DNA from: Protaetiibacter mangrovi
GTDB lineage: Bacteria > Actinomycetota > Actinomycetes > Actinomycetales > Microbacteriaceae
NCBI RefSeq assembly: GCF_024752305.1
Contig: NZ_JANTHX010000008.1
Location: 455,341-519,340, forward strand
DNA: 64,000 nucleotides
Reading direction: 5' to 3'
Both the position numbers and the translations under genes were made by a program. Numbering within the stretch: position 1 is the first letter of the stretch; every line of letters begins with the position of its first letter. The notes under the pieces were generated by a model that made no database searches, was not told the origin of the DNA, and saw only the letters and a program-made list of their open reading frames with translations. This document shows positions 9,332 through 17,478 of this stretch, piece by piece.

Positions 9332-9910
9332 GTGACCACCTTCGTCCTCGCGACCCACAACGCCCACAAGGTCGAGGAGCTGCGCCGCATCCTCGGTGAG
9401 CGACTCGGGCCGCACGAGCTCGTCGGCTACGACGGGCCCGAGCCGGTCGAGGACGGCGACACCTTCGAGGCGAACGCGCTCATCAAGGCGCGCGCCGCGT
9501 ACGCGCACACCGGTCTGCCGTCGATCGCCGACGACTCGGGCATCGCGGTGGCGGCTCTCGGCGGCGCCCCCGGCATCCACTCGGCCCGCTACGCCGGCAC
9601 GAGGGAGGACGTCGACAACTACACGCTGCTGCTCGCGAACCTCGAGGGCGAGACGGATCGCGCGGCCGAGTTCGTGTGCGTCGCGGCGCTCGTCGACGGC
9701 GACCGCGAGCTGACCGTGCGCGGCGTGTGGCCCGGGGCGGTGCTCGAGGCACCCGCGGGGGCGCACGGCTTCGGCTACGACCCGGTGTTCCGGCCCGACG
9801 GCATCGCCACCAGCTCGGCCGAGCTCACGCCCGACGAGAAGAACGCCATCAGCCATCGGTCCCGGGCCTTCGGTGGCCTGGTGGTGCAGCTGCGGGAGCT
9901 CTACGGCTGA
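9332..9910 (+). CDS. rdgB: XTP/dITP diphosphatase (RdgB/HAM1)
   Basis: Hydrolyses non-canonical purine nucleotides such as ITP, dITP and XTP, keeping them out of DNA and RNA. The 192-residue protein has the family start VLATHNAHKVEE, GDTFEANALIKA, the catalytic ADDSGIAV, GAPGIHSARYAG, and GFGYDPVF near the C-terminus, all in order. In many actinobacteria this gene follows murI-rph directly; here three accessory genes lie between, and rdgB carries its own leaderless promoter. Confidence 0.95.
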   Translation: MTTFVLATHNAHKVEELRRILGERLGPHELVGYDGPEPVEDGDTFEANALIKARAAYAHTGLPSIADDSGIAVAALGGAPGIHSARYAGTREDVDNYTLLLANLEGETDRAAEFVCVAALVDGDRELTVRGVWPGAVLEAPAGAHGFGYDPVFRPDGIATSSAELTPDEKNAISHRSRAFGGLVVQLRELYG

Positions 9911-9966
9911 GAACGGTCGTCATTCCCGAGAAGCCGGTCCCGGCCTCGCGGGGTGCCTGTCGCGCC

Positions 9967-9978
9967 TAGCCTGAAGGG
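9967..9978 (+). promoter_or_regulatory. Leaderless promoter -10 box for CDF exporter
   Basis: TAGCCT followed by 6 nt and GTG. Confidence 0.6.
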
Positions 9979-10899
9979 GTGGGCAACGGACACGGGCACG
10001 ATCATGCGCGCGCGGCGGGCGGCAACCGCGTGCGTCTCGCGATCGCGCTCGGCATCACGCTGCTCGTGCTGGTGGCCGAGGTCGTCGGCGCGGTGCTCTC
10101 CGGATCGCTCGCGCTGCTCGGCGACGCGGGCCACATGTCGAGCGACGCGATCGGGCTCGCGGTGGCGCTCGCCGCATCCGTCGTCGCCGCTCGCCCCGCG
10201 ACCGACCGGCACACCTTCGGCTTCCAGCGCATGGAGGTGCTCGCGGCCCTCGCGAACGGCCTGATCCTGGTGGTCGTGGCGGCGGTGGTCGCCGTCGAGG
10301 CGATCGGCCGTCTCACCGGCGGCGCCGCGCACGTCGACGCCGCGCCGATGCTCGTGATCGCCGTCGTGGGCCTCGCCGCGAACGTCGTGGCGTTCCTCGT
10401 GCTGCGCGGCGGCGACCGCCGCTCGCTCAACCTGCGCGGCGCCCTGCTGGAGGTGTTCGGCGACCTGCTCGGCTCGATCGCGGCGATCGCGGCGGCCGTC
10501 GTGATCCTCGTGACCGGCTTCGCGGCGGCGGACGCCATCGCCTCCCTCGTGATCGCCGCCCTCATCGCACCGCGCGCGTTCCTGCTGCTGCGCGACGTCG
10601 TGCGGGTGCTCACCGAGTCGGCGCCGCGGGACCGCGACGTGGCGCAGATCCGCGAGCACCTGTGCGAGGCGGAGGGCGTGGTGGCGGTGCACGACGTGCA
10701 CATCTGGAACATCACCTCGGGCGCACCTGTCTTCACCGCGCACGTGGTGGTCGAGCCGGGCGTGTTCGAGCGGGGCGAGACCCACGCGGTGCTCGATACG
10801 CTCGGCGGGTGCCTCGCGGAGCACTTCGACGTGGCGCACTCCACCTTCCAGCTCGAGCCCGCGGGCCACGCTGACCACGAGGAGCACGCCCATCGCTAG
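9979..10899 (+). CDS. Cation diffusion facilitator exporter, possibly for manganese
   Basis: A 306-residue CDF family metal/proton antiporter. Six hydrophobic helices follow a His-rich N-terminus (GHGHDH); the C-terminal cytoplasmic domain (VHDVHIWNI) and a His-rich tail (HADHEEHAHR) complete the fold. The transport-site residues can be read: helix 2 has DAGHMSSD (H-x3-D), helix 5 has EVFGD (E-x3-D). Zinc transporters of the family normally have H-x3-D in both, so the Glu may alter selectivity. The gene runs directly into a DtxR-family regulator and then an NRAMP importer, which suggests manganese or iron. Selectivity is inference from neighbours. Confidence 0.9.
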   Translation: MGNGHGHDHARAAGGNRVRLAIALGITLLVLVAEVVGAVLSGSLALLGDAGHMSSDAIGLAVALAASVVAARPATDRHTFGFQRMEVLAALANGLILVVVAAVVAVEAIGRLTGGAAHVDAAPMLVIAVVGLAANVVAFLVLRGGDRRSLNLRGALLEVFGDLLGSIAAIAAAVVILVTGFAAADAIASLVIAALIAPRAFLLLRDVVRVLTESAPRDRDVAQIREHLCEAEGVVAVHDVHIWNITSGAPVFTAHVVVEPGVFERGETHAVLDTLGGCLAEHFDVAHSTFQLEPAGHADHEEHAHR

Positions 10900-10912
10900 C
10901 GCCGCATCCTCG

Positions 10913-11506
10913 GTGATCGAGGACTACCTGAAGGCCATCTACGGGCACACCGAGTGGCAGGACGCGCCGATCACCGGCACCCAGCTCGCGGCGCGCCTGG
11001 GGCTCGTGCCGTCGACCGTCACCGAGATGGTGAAGAAGCTCGTGAGGCAGGGTCTCGTCACCCACGCGCCGTACGGGGCGATCGCGTTGACGGATGCCGG
11101 ACGCGCGGCGGCCCTGCGCATGGTGCGCCGCCATCGGCTCGTCGAGACCTGGCTCGTCGAGGGCTTCGGGTACTCCTGGGACGAGGTGCACGACGAGGCG
11201 GAGGTGCTGGAGCACGCGCTGAGCGACCGGCTGCTCGATGCGATCGATGCGCAGCTCGGGCATCCGGTGCGCGACCCGCACGGCGACCCCATCCCGGATG
11301 CCGAGGGTGTCGTCACACGTCCGGACGCCGTGCTCGCGTCGGAGCTGCCGGCGGATGCGCGCGGCGCGGTCGCGCGCATCAGCGACCGCGATCCCGAGGT
11401 GCTGCGGCGCATCCGCGACGAGGGGATCGGGCTCGACACCGTCGTGGCGGTCGCCGAACTGCCCGCCGACGCCCGCGAGGCGGTCTGGATCGCGCCCATC
11501 CGCTAG
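10913..11506 (+). CDS. mntR: DtxR/MntR-family metal-dependent repressor
   Basis: At least 197 residues. The N-terminal winged helix (YLKAIYGHTEW, then GTQLAARLG and PSTVTEMVKKL) is followed by the dimerisation and metal-binding region RRHRLVETWL and DEAEVLEHALS, where the spaced Glu and His ligands of MntR/DtxR can be seen. The GTG at 10913 is the first conventional start, but it sits inside the conserved SSVIEDYLKAIY opening of the family. An ATC at 10892, 7 nt after GGAG, would give the full opening, so a non-canonical start is possible. It should repress mntH through the palindrome on that gene's start codon. Confidence 0.88.
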   Translation: MIEDYLKAIYGHTEWQDAPITGTQLAARLGLVPSTVTEMVKKLVRQGLVTHAPYGAIALTDAGRAAALRMVRRHRLVETWLVEGFGYSWDEVHDEAEVLEHALSDRLLDAIDAQLGHPVRDPHGDPIPDAEGVVTRPDAVLASELPADARGAVARISDRDPEVLRRIRDEGIGLDTVVAVAELPADAREAVWIAPIR

Positions 11507-11529
11507 ATTTTTCGGTATGCCGAAAAATC
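11506..11529 (+). promoter_or_regulatory. Palindromic operator over the mntH start codon
   Basis: Perfect 10-bp arms GATTTTTCGG and CCGAAAAATC around TATG, whose ATG (11517) starts mntH. TAGATT at 11504-11509, which includes the mntR stop codon, is a plausible -10 box 7 nt before the ATG. A repressor bound here would cover both the -10 box and the transcription start. Confidence 0.8.
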
Positions 11530-12743
11530 GGGGTGCGCGCGGCGTCTGGGGGCTGCTCGGCCCCGCGATGGTCGCGGGCGTCGCCTATCTCGACCCCGGC
11601 AACGTCGCCAGCAACGCGAGCGCCGGGGCGCAGTACGGCTACCTGCTGGTCTGGGTGGTCGTGGTCGCCAACGCGATGGCATGGCTCATCCAGTACCTCT
11701 CCGCGAAGCTCGGCATCGCCACCGGCCGGAGCCTCCCCGCTCTGCTGGGGGAGCGCTTCCGCACCCGCCCGGCGCGCTACCTCTACTGGGCGCAGGCCGA
11801 GCTCGTGGCGATGGCGACCGACGTCGCCGAGGTGATCGGCGGGGCGATCGCCCTGAACCTGCTGTTCGGGCTGCCGCTGATCGTCGGCGGCGTCATCACG
11901 GGTGCGGTGTCGCTCGCGCTGCTCGTGCTGCACAGCCGTCGCGGGCCGCGGGTTTTCGAGCGGGTCGTGATCGGGCTCGTGGCGATCATCGCGATCGGCT
12001 TCTGCGCGGGTCTCGTCGTCGCGCCGGTCGACCCGGGGGAGGCGGTCGCCGGGCTCGTGCCGCGGTTCACGGATGCCGGATCGGTGCTGCTCGCGGCGTC
12101 GATCCTCGGCGCGACGGTCATGCCGCACGCCATCTACGCCCACTCGGCCCTCACCCGCGACCGCTTCGGGGCGGTCGAGGAGGGGCCGCGTCGTCGCCTC
12201 GTGCTGCGGGCCACCCGCATCGACGTGACGATCGCCCTCGCGATCGCGGGCACGGTGAACCTCGTGATCCTGCTGCTCGCCGCATCCACGCTGCCGGGGG
12301 TCGCCGGCACCGACACGCTCGAGGGCGCGCACGCGGCGATCGGCGCCGCACTCGGTCCGGTCGTGGCGACCCTGTTCGCGGTGGGGCTGCTCGCCTCCGG
12401 TCTCGCCTCGACGTCGGTGGGCGCCTACGCCGGCGCCGAGATCATGCAGGGGCTGCTGCGGGTGCGCATCCCGCTGCTGGTGCGCAGGCTGGTGACGCTG
12501 CTCCCGGCGCTCGTGCTGCTGCTCGTCGGAGCGCCGCCGACGCTCTCGCTCGTGCTGAGCCAGGTGGTGCTGTCGTTCGGCATCCCGTTCGCGCTGGTGC
12601 CGCTCGTGGCTCTCACCACCCGCAGCGCGCTCATGGGCGACGCGGCCAACCGCCCCTGGGTGACCGTGCTGGCGGCGGTCGCCGCGGCGCTGCTGATCGT
12701 GCTGAACGTGACGCTGCTGGTGCTGCTCGTGGTCGGCGGCTAG
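11517..12743 (+). CDS. mntH: NRAMP-family Mn2+/Fe2+ importer
   Basis: A 408-residue proton-coupled divalent metal importer of the inner membrane. The two metal-site signatures are clear: DPGN in helix 1 (AYLDPGNVASN) and the helix-6 ATVMPHAIY segment containing the metal-binding Met. Around eleven hydrophobic helices follow. ATG at 11517 is chosen because it gives the normal family N-terminus (GLLGPAMVAGVAY) and lies within the operator palindrome. With the exporter and DtxR-family gene upstream it completes an export, sensor, import set. It ends 3 bp from the convergent dedA gene. Confidence 0.95.
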   Translation: MPKNRGARGVWGLLGPAMVAGVAYLDPGNVASNASAGAQYGYLLVWVVVVANAMAWLIQYLSAKLGIATGRSLPALLGERFRTRPARYLYWAQAELVAMATDVAEVIGGAIALNLLFGLPLIVGGVITGAVSLALLVLHSRRGPRVFERVVIGLVAIIAIGFCAGLVVAPVDPGEAVAGLVPRFTDAGSVLLAASILGATVMPHAIYAHSALTRDRFGAVEEGPRRRLVLRATRIDVTIALAIAGTVNLVILLLAASTLPGVAGTDTLEGAHAAIGAALGPVVATLFAVGLLASGLASTSVGAYAGAEIMQGLLRVRIPLLVRRLVTLLPALVLLLVGAPPTLSLVLSQVVLSFGIPFALVPLVALTTRSALMGDAANRPWVTVLAAVAAALLIVLNVTLLVLLVVGG

Positions 12744-12746
12744 ACC

Positions 12747-13526
12747 TCAGTCGTCGAGCAGCGTCGGGTCGAGCGCGACCTCGGCGTCGGTGAGCGGCTG
12801 GTCGCCGGCCTTGCGGGCGCGGCGCGCCTTCACGACCCCCTGCACGTAGTGGAACACCGTCGGGATCACCGCGAGGCAGATCGCCCCGAGCAGGATGAGG
12901 TCGATGTAGTTCGTGACGAAGTCGGCGAGCGGCGGGATGTAGCCGAGCAGGAAGCCGGCGAAGGTGAGCCCCGCACCCCAGATGAAGGCGCCGATCGCGT
13001 TGTAGAGCGAGTAGCGCCCGTACTTCATGTGGGCGACGCCCGCGGCGACGGGGGCGAAGGTGCGCACGATCGGCACGAAGCGCGCGATGACGATCGCGAT
13101 CGGACCCCAGCGCTCGAAGAACTTGTTGGTGCGGATCACGTTCTCCTTCGAGAACAGTCCGCTCTCGCGCCGCTCGAAGATGCGCGGCCCCGCCTTGTGG
13201 CCGATGAGATAACCGACCTCGCCGCCGAGGAACGCGGCGAACGCGATCGCGAGACACACCCACCAGATCGGGATCTGGATGCCGGTGCCCGACTCGGTCA
13301 TGGTGCCGGTGAAGCTCAGCAGGCCCGTGATGATGAGCAGGGTGTCGCCCGGCAGGATGAACCCGACCAGCAGGCCCGTCTCGGCGAACACGATGAGGCA
13401 CACCACGAGCAGCGCCCAGGGGCCCGCCGCGACGATGATCTCGTGCGGGTCGAGCCAGGGGATGAGCCCCATGGGCGCGGCGGCGACGAGGGCGAGGGCG
13501 GCGGTGGTGAACGGCACGAGAGGCAT
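12747..13526 (-). CDS. DedA family membrane protein
   Basis: A 259-residue member of the DedA/SNARE-associated superfamily, proteins implicated in undecaprenyl-phosphate or lipid flipping and envelope homeostasis. Typical features are the re-entrant hairpin near residues 50-75 (FAETGLLVGFILPGD), GGEVGYLIG, FARFVP-like IARFVPIVRTFAPVAAG with the functionally important arginines, and a second amphipathic hairpin. The C-terminal charged tail ends TLLDD. The precise lipid substrate is not visible. It is transcribed alone, convergent with mntH. Confidence 0.9.
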   Translation of the reverse strand: MPLVPFTTAALALVAAAPMGLIPWLDPHEIIVAAGPWALLVVCLIVFAETGLLVGFILPGDTLLIITGLLSFTGTMTESGTGIQIPIWWVCLAIAFAAFLGGEVGYLIGHKAGPRIFERRESGLFSKENVIRTNKFFERWGPIAIVIARFVPIVRTFAPVAAGVAHMKYGRYSLYNAIGAFIWGAGLTFAGFLLGYIPPLADFVTNYIDLILLGAICLAVIPTVFHYVQGVVKARRARKAGDQPLTDAEVALDPTLLDD

Positions 13527-13633
13527 CTCCTGAGCGTCGGTCGCCGGGGCGATCGGCGGGCGGGTTGCGTTCAGCGTAGCCGCTCACCGCATCCGTGAAC
13601 CTGGGGGTTCACCCCCGGATGTGCGGGGGTCTC

Positions 13634-13715
13634 GTGCGGGAGGCGGGGCTCGAACCCGCATGCCGTGAGGCACAGGAACCTAAATCCTGCGTGTCTACCG
13701 TTCCACCACTCCCGC
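13634..13715 (-). tRNA. tRNA-Leu (anticodon TAG)
   Basis: Read on the minus strand: acceptor stem GCGGGAG pairs with CTCCCGC, discriminator A, TTTAGGT anticodon loop inside CAGGA/TCCTG (anticodon TAG, reads CUA), a long variable arm TGCC-TCAC-GGCA typical of leucine, and a T-arm GCGGG-TTCGAGC-CCCGC. The 3' CCA is not encoded. Length 82 nt. Confidence 0.95.
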
Positions 13716-13748
13716 GCGGTGCGTTCAGTCTAGGGATCCGGCTCCGGT

Positions 13749-13873
13749 CCCGAATCAAGGAGTCGAGCAACCCGAATCAAGGAGTCGGTGTTGCGGGTGT
13801 GGCGGATGTCGGCTGGTGCGCACCCGGCGCGGCCGAGTTCCTTGAGATGGGTTGCTCGACTCCTTGATTCGGG
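13749..13873. repeat. 125-bp inverted-repeat element, copy 2
   Basis: Arms 13749-13783 and 13839-13873 (35 nt each) pair at 32 of 35 positions around a 55-nt loop, exactly the geometry of copy 1 at 5067-5191. The left arm again is CCCGAATCAAGGA, 9 nt, CCCGAATCAAGGA. The loops of the two copies show no evident similarity. It lies between tRNA-Leu and the pilus ATPase gene, ending 75 bp before the GTG. Confidence 0.95.
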
Positions 13874-13936
13874 CAGGACAGCGGCGGCCGCTCGGCCGGC
13901 TGTGGAGAACCGCGGATGCCGCCCGCCGCATCCGGG

Positions 13937-13948
13937 CATGCTGTGCGG
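13937..13948 (+). promoter_or_regulatory. Leaderless promoter -10 box for the Tad operon
   Basis: CATGCT followed by 6 nt and GTG at 13949. The first base departs from the usual T, so the call is weaker than the others. Confidence 0.4.
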
Positions 13949-15205
13949 GTGACGAGCGCGGTCGGGGTCATCGCCGAGCAGGTGCGCGAGCGCGTGCGCC
14001 GCGAGGGCGTCGACCTGCGGGGCGATCGCGAGCTCGCCGACCGCTACGTGCGCGACGAGGTGCAGCGCTACGCGGAGCTCGCGCTCGGCGGCTCGGTGCC
14101 GCTGCTCGACGACGAGGGGCGCGTCGCCCGCCAGGTGGTCGCCGCCCTCACCGGGCTCGGCCCGCTGCAGCCGTACCTCGACGACCCCCGCGTCGAGGAG
14201 CTGTGGATCAACGCCCCCGACCGCATCTTCGTCGCCCGCGACGGCATCTCCGAGCGGGTGCCGCTCGAACTCACCGACGGCGAGGTGCGCGAGCTGCTGG
14301 AGCGGATGCTGCAGCAGACCGGCCGCCGCATCGACCTCGGTTCGCCGTTCGTCGACGCCTCGCTGCCCGACGGTTCACGCCTGCACGCCGTGATCCCGGA
14401 TGTCGCCCGCCGGCACGTGTCGGTCAACATCCGGCGGTTCCGCACCGGCATGCGCACCCTGCCCGACCTGGTGGCGCTCGGTTCGCTCACGAGCCAGGCG
14501 GCCGGGTTCCTGCACGTCGCGGTGCGCAGCGGTCACAACATCCTGGTCACCGGGGCGACCCACAGCGGCAAGACGACCCTGCTCGGCGCCCTCATCGGCT
14601 CGTGCCGCCCGCGCGAGCGCGTCGTGACCGTCGAGGAGACCTTCGAGCTCGCGGTCGACGCCGCCGATCATGTCGCGCTGCAGTGCCGGCAGCCGAGCCT
14701 CGAGGGCACCGGCGAGATCAGCCTGCGCCGCCTCATCAAGGAGTCGCTGCGGATGCGCCCCGACCGGCTGATCGTCGGGGAGGTGCGCGAGGCGGAGGCG
14801 CTCGATCTGCTCATCGCCTTGAACTCGGGAATCCCGGGCATGTGCTCGCTGCACGCCAACAGCGCCCGCGACGCGCTGCGCAAGCTGAGCACGCTGCCGC
14901 TGCTCGCGGGCCGCAACATCGACGCGTCGTTCGTCACGCCGACGGTCGCATCGGCGATCGACCTCGTGGTGCACGCCGAGCTGGGGCGCGACGGCCGGCG
15001 ACGCGTGGTCGAGGTGGTCGCGCCGAGCGGTCGGGTCGACGATGAGGGCATCGAGGCGGTCACGCTGTTCGCCCTCGAGCGCGACCGGCTCGTCGCCACC
15101 GGCGCGCTGCCGCCTCGCCTGGCGACCTTCGCACGTGCGGGGGTCGACCCGTCGGCGATCCTGCGGGATGCGGCGGCCCCGTCATCCGCGGAGGCGAGCC
15201 GGTGA
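13949..15205 (+). CDS. cpaF: Tad pilus secretion ATPase (CpaF/TadA)
   Basis: A 418-residue type II/IV secretion ATPase that powers assembly of Flp-type (Tad) pili at the cytoplasmic face of the membrane. The N-terminal domain (LDDPRVEELWIN, then IFVARDG) is followed by the Walker A loop GATHSGKTT, where His-Ser replaces the more common Gly-Ala, the Asp box VEETFEL, Walker B, and the His box CSLHANSARDAL. GTG at 13949 is preferred over the in-frame ATG at 13916 because it directly follows a -10-like box. The next gene overlaps by 4 bp. Confidence 0.93.
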   Translation: MTSAVGVIAEQVRERVRREGVDLRGDRELADRYVRDEVQRYAELALGGSVPLLDDEGRVARQVVAALTGLGPLQPYLDDPRVEELWINAPDRIFVARDGISERVPLELTDGEVRELLERMLQQTGRRIDLGSPFVDASLPDGSRLHAVIPDVARRHVSVNIRRFRTGMRTLPDLVALGSLTSQAAGFLHVAVRSGHNILVTGATHSGKTTLLGALIGSCRPRERVVTVEETFELAVDAADHVALQCRQPSLEGTGEISLRRLIKESLRMRPDRLIVGEVREAEALDLLIALNSGIPGMCSLHANSARDALRKLSTLPLLAGRNIDASFVTPTVASAIDLVVHAELGRDGRRRVVEVVAPSGRVDDEGIEAVTLFALERDRLVATGALPPRLATFARAGVDPSAILRDAAAPSSAEASR

Positions 15206-16071
15206 TCGCCGCGGCGTGGGGCCTCGTGCTCGGGCTCGGTCTCGTGCTGGTCGCCGCGCCCTGGCTCTGGCCGGCAGCCGGCGACCGGGTCACGGCACGT
15301 CGAGCCGGCCCGCTCGCGCGCCTCGGCGTGCTCGTGCGGCAGGCCGGTCTCAGCCGGGTGTCGGCACCCACCGTCGTCGCCGTCGCGGTGCTGCTGGCCC
15401 TCGCGACCGCCGCGGTGGTCGTGGCGCTCGTGCCGGTCGTCGCGCTCGCGGTGGCCGCCGGTCTGGCGGCCGGAGCCCTGCCGTTCGCCGTGCTGAGCGG
15501 GCGCGCACGGTCCAGACGTCGGGCGATGCGCGCCGTCTGGCCGGATGCGATCGACCACCTGGTCGCCGGGCTGCGATCGGGTCGATCTCTTCCGGATGCG
15601 CTGGCCGAGCTCGGGGAGAGCGGCCCGGCACCGCTGCGCCCCGCGTTCACCGATTTCGGCGGGGATCTGCGCGCCACGGGCCAGTTCCTCGTCGCGCTCG
15701 ACGCCCTGAAGGACCGCCTCGCCGATCCGGTCGCCGACCGGGTGGTCGAGACTCTGCGGGTCGCGCGGGAGGTCGGCGGCACCGAGCTGCCGAGCGTGCT
15801 GCGGGCGCTCGCCGCGCACCTGCGGGCGGATGCCGCCATCCGCTCGGAGGTGGAGGCGCGGCAGAGCTGGGTGGTCAGCGCCGCCCGGCTCGGCGTGGCG
15901 GCCCCGTGGCTCGTGTTGTTGCTGCTCGCCGCGCGACCGGAGGCGGTGCGCGCCTACAACTCTCCCGCGGGCGTCGCAGTGCTCGCGGTGGGGCTCGTCG
16001 TCACGATCGTCGCCTACCGGCTCATGATCACCGTCGGGCGGCTTCCCGAGGAACGGCGGTGGTTCGCGTGA
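15202..16071 (+). CDS. tadB: Tad pilus inner-membrane protein TadB
   Basis: A 289-residue type II secretion F-domain protein. Two hydrophobic segments at the N-terminus, a cytoplasmic F domain (WPDAIDHLVAGLRSGRSLPDALAELG is its core signature region, near residues 110-150), and two C-terminal helices. TadB and TadC form the inner-membrane platform on which the ATPase acts. GTGA overlap with the ATPase gene and with tadC indicates tight translational coupling. Confidence 0.9.
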   Translation: MIAAAWGLVLGLGLVLVAAPWLWPAAGDRVTARRAGPLARLGVLVRQAGLSRVSAPTVVAVAVLLALATAAVVVALVPVVALAVAAGLAAGALPFAVLSGRARSRRRAMRAVWPDAIDHLVAGLRSGRSLPDALAELGESGPAPLRPAFTDFGGDLRATGQFLVALDALKDRLADPVADRVVETLRVAREVGGTELPSVLRALAAHLRADAAIRSEVEARQSWVVSAARLGVAAPWLVLLLLAARPEAVRAYNSPAGVAVLAVGLVVTIVAYRLMITVGRLPEERRWFA

Positions 16072-17006
16072 GTCCCACGGTCGCCCTCGCGGTCGGTCTC
16101 GGCATCGTGCTGGGCCTCGGCCTGTGGACCCTCGCCGCGTTGGTTCCCCGGGTGGGTGCGAGCCGCCTCGCGGACCGCGTCGCCCCCTACGTGCTCGACG
16201 TGTCGCCGGCCGCGCGCGAGCTGCGCGCGCGCCGCGCGGGGGAACCGGCATCCGTGTTCGCCGAGCTGGTCGCACCCGTGCTGGCGCGTGTGGGCGACGG
16301 TCTCGCCGCCGTGCTGGGCGGGGACGCCGTGGTCGCGCGGCGCCTGCGCCAGTCGGGTTCGCCGGCGAGCGTCGCGGCGTTCCGGTCGCGCCAGTTGCTC
16401 TGGGCGGCCGGGGGAGCGGCCGTCGGCATCGTCGGCGCCTTGATGCTCGCGCGCTCGGCGAGCGTGTCGCCCGTGGTCGTCGTGATCCTCGCCATCGTCG
16501 CCGCCGCGTGCGGACTGCTGCTGCCCGAGCAGCTGCTCGCCGCCCGCGCACGTTCACGGATGCGTCGGATCGCCGCCGAGCTCCCCACGGTGCTGGAGTT
16601 CCTGAGCCTCGCGCTCGCGGCAGGGGAGACCGTGCGCGACGCCCTGCGGCGGGTGTCGCGGGTCGGTTCGGGCGAGCTCGCCCGCGAACTCGCCCAGGTG
16701 ATCGCCGAGGTCGAGGTGGGGGTCGCGCTGAGCGACGCACTGACCCGCTGCGCCGCCGCCCTAGAACTCCCCGCGCTGACCCGCGCCGTCGAGCAGCTCA
16801 CGACCGCCCTCGACCGCGGCAGCCCGCTCGTCGAGGTGCTGCGCGCCCAGGCGCAGGACTCGCGCGACGTCGCCAAGCGTCAGCTGCTCGAGGCGGCGGG
16901 CCGCAAGGAGGTGGCGATGCTCGTGCCGCTGGTCTTCCTCATCCTGCCGGTCACCGTCGCGTTCGCGCTCTTCCCGGCGACGCTGGTGCTGCAGCTCGGT
17001 TTCTGA
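16068..17006 (+). CDS. tadC: Tad pilus inner-membrane protein TadC
   Basis: A 312-residue protein with a type II secretion F domain near residues 165-290 (LPTVLEFLSLALAAGETV, then ALTRAVEQLTTALDRG) and hydrophobic helices at both ends, ending in an FxxxxPVTVAFALFP-type helix. The GTG at 16068 overlaps the tadB stop (GTGA). Together with CpaF and TadB it makes the secretion platform. The gene ends 6 bp before a convergent membrane-protein gene that separates it from the pilin-like genes. Confidence 0.9.
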   Translation: MSPTVALAVGLGIVLGLGLWTLAALVPRVGASRLADRVAPYVLDVSPAARELRARRAGEPASVFAELVAPVLARVGDGLAAVLGGDAVVARRLRQSGSPASVAAFRSRQLLWAAGGAAVGIVGALMLARSASVSPVVVVILAIVAAACGLLLPEQLLAARARSRMRRIAAELPTVLEFLSLALAAGETVRDALRRVSRVGSGELARELAQVIAEVEVGVALSDALTRCAAALELPALTRAVEQLTTALDRGSPLVEVLRAQAQDSRDVAKRQLLEAAGRKEVAMLVPLVFLILPVTVAFALFPATLVLQLGF

Positions 17007-17012
17007 GCCGCC

Positions 17013-17384
17013 TCAGCCGGCGGGGCTCAGCAGGATCGCGAGGCCGCTCAGCGCGATACCGCTGAGGGCGAGCACGATACCCACCCGGATGCAGACCACC
17101 TTCTGGCGGTGGGCCTCCGCGAGCGGAAACCCGAGCACCGGGCACCCCGCCCAGACGAGACCCGCGACGCCGAGCGCGGCGGCGAGGGCGCCGAGCCAGA
17201 ACACACCGTCGGCGACGGGTGGCAGGTCGGATGGTCGCCATCCGCTCGCGACGAGGGGCCCGAGGCCGAGCACGGGGGCGACCATGGCCGCCGCCAGCCA
17301 GGTCGTGCCGGTTCGGATGATGCGCTGCGTCTCCACCGCGGGAGACTCCACATCCAGGGAACGCACGTCGACGAGTTCGCTCAT
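17013..17384 (-). CDS. Small four-helix membrane protein inside the Tad locus
   Basis: A 123-residue protein with about three or four hydrophobic segments (WLAAAMVAPVLGLGPLVA, FWLGALAAALGVAGLVWA, IVLALSGIALSGLAI). It is antisense to the pilus genes and separates tadC from the pilin-like genes. The ATG at 17384 follows CAGAGT and 7 nt, which could be a leaderless promoter. I do not recognise the family. Its position suggests either a pilus-associated factor or an unrelated insertion. Confidence 0.65.
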   Translation of the reverse strand: MSELVDVRSLDVESPAVETQRIIRTGTTWLAAAMVAPVLGLGPLVASGWRPSDLPPVADGVFWLGALAAALGVAGLVWAGCPVLGFPLAEAHRQKVVCIRVGIVLALSGIALSGLAILLSPAG

Positions 17385-17466
17385 GTCGTCCACTCTGCAC
17401 CCGCGCGCCCTGCGCGCGCCGGGCGACGCCTGTGGACAACTCGCGACGCCTCCGCGCCGACCACCC

Positions 17467-17478
17467 CACACTGGGCGC
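17467..17478 (+). promoter_or_regulatory. Leaderless -10 box for the pilin-like operon
   Basis: CACACT followed by 6 nt and ATG at 17479. It would let the pilin-like genes be expressed separately from the platform genes. Confidence 0.4.
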
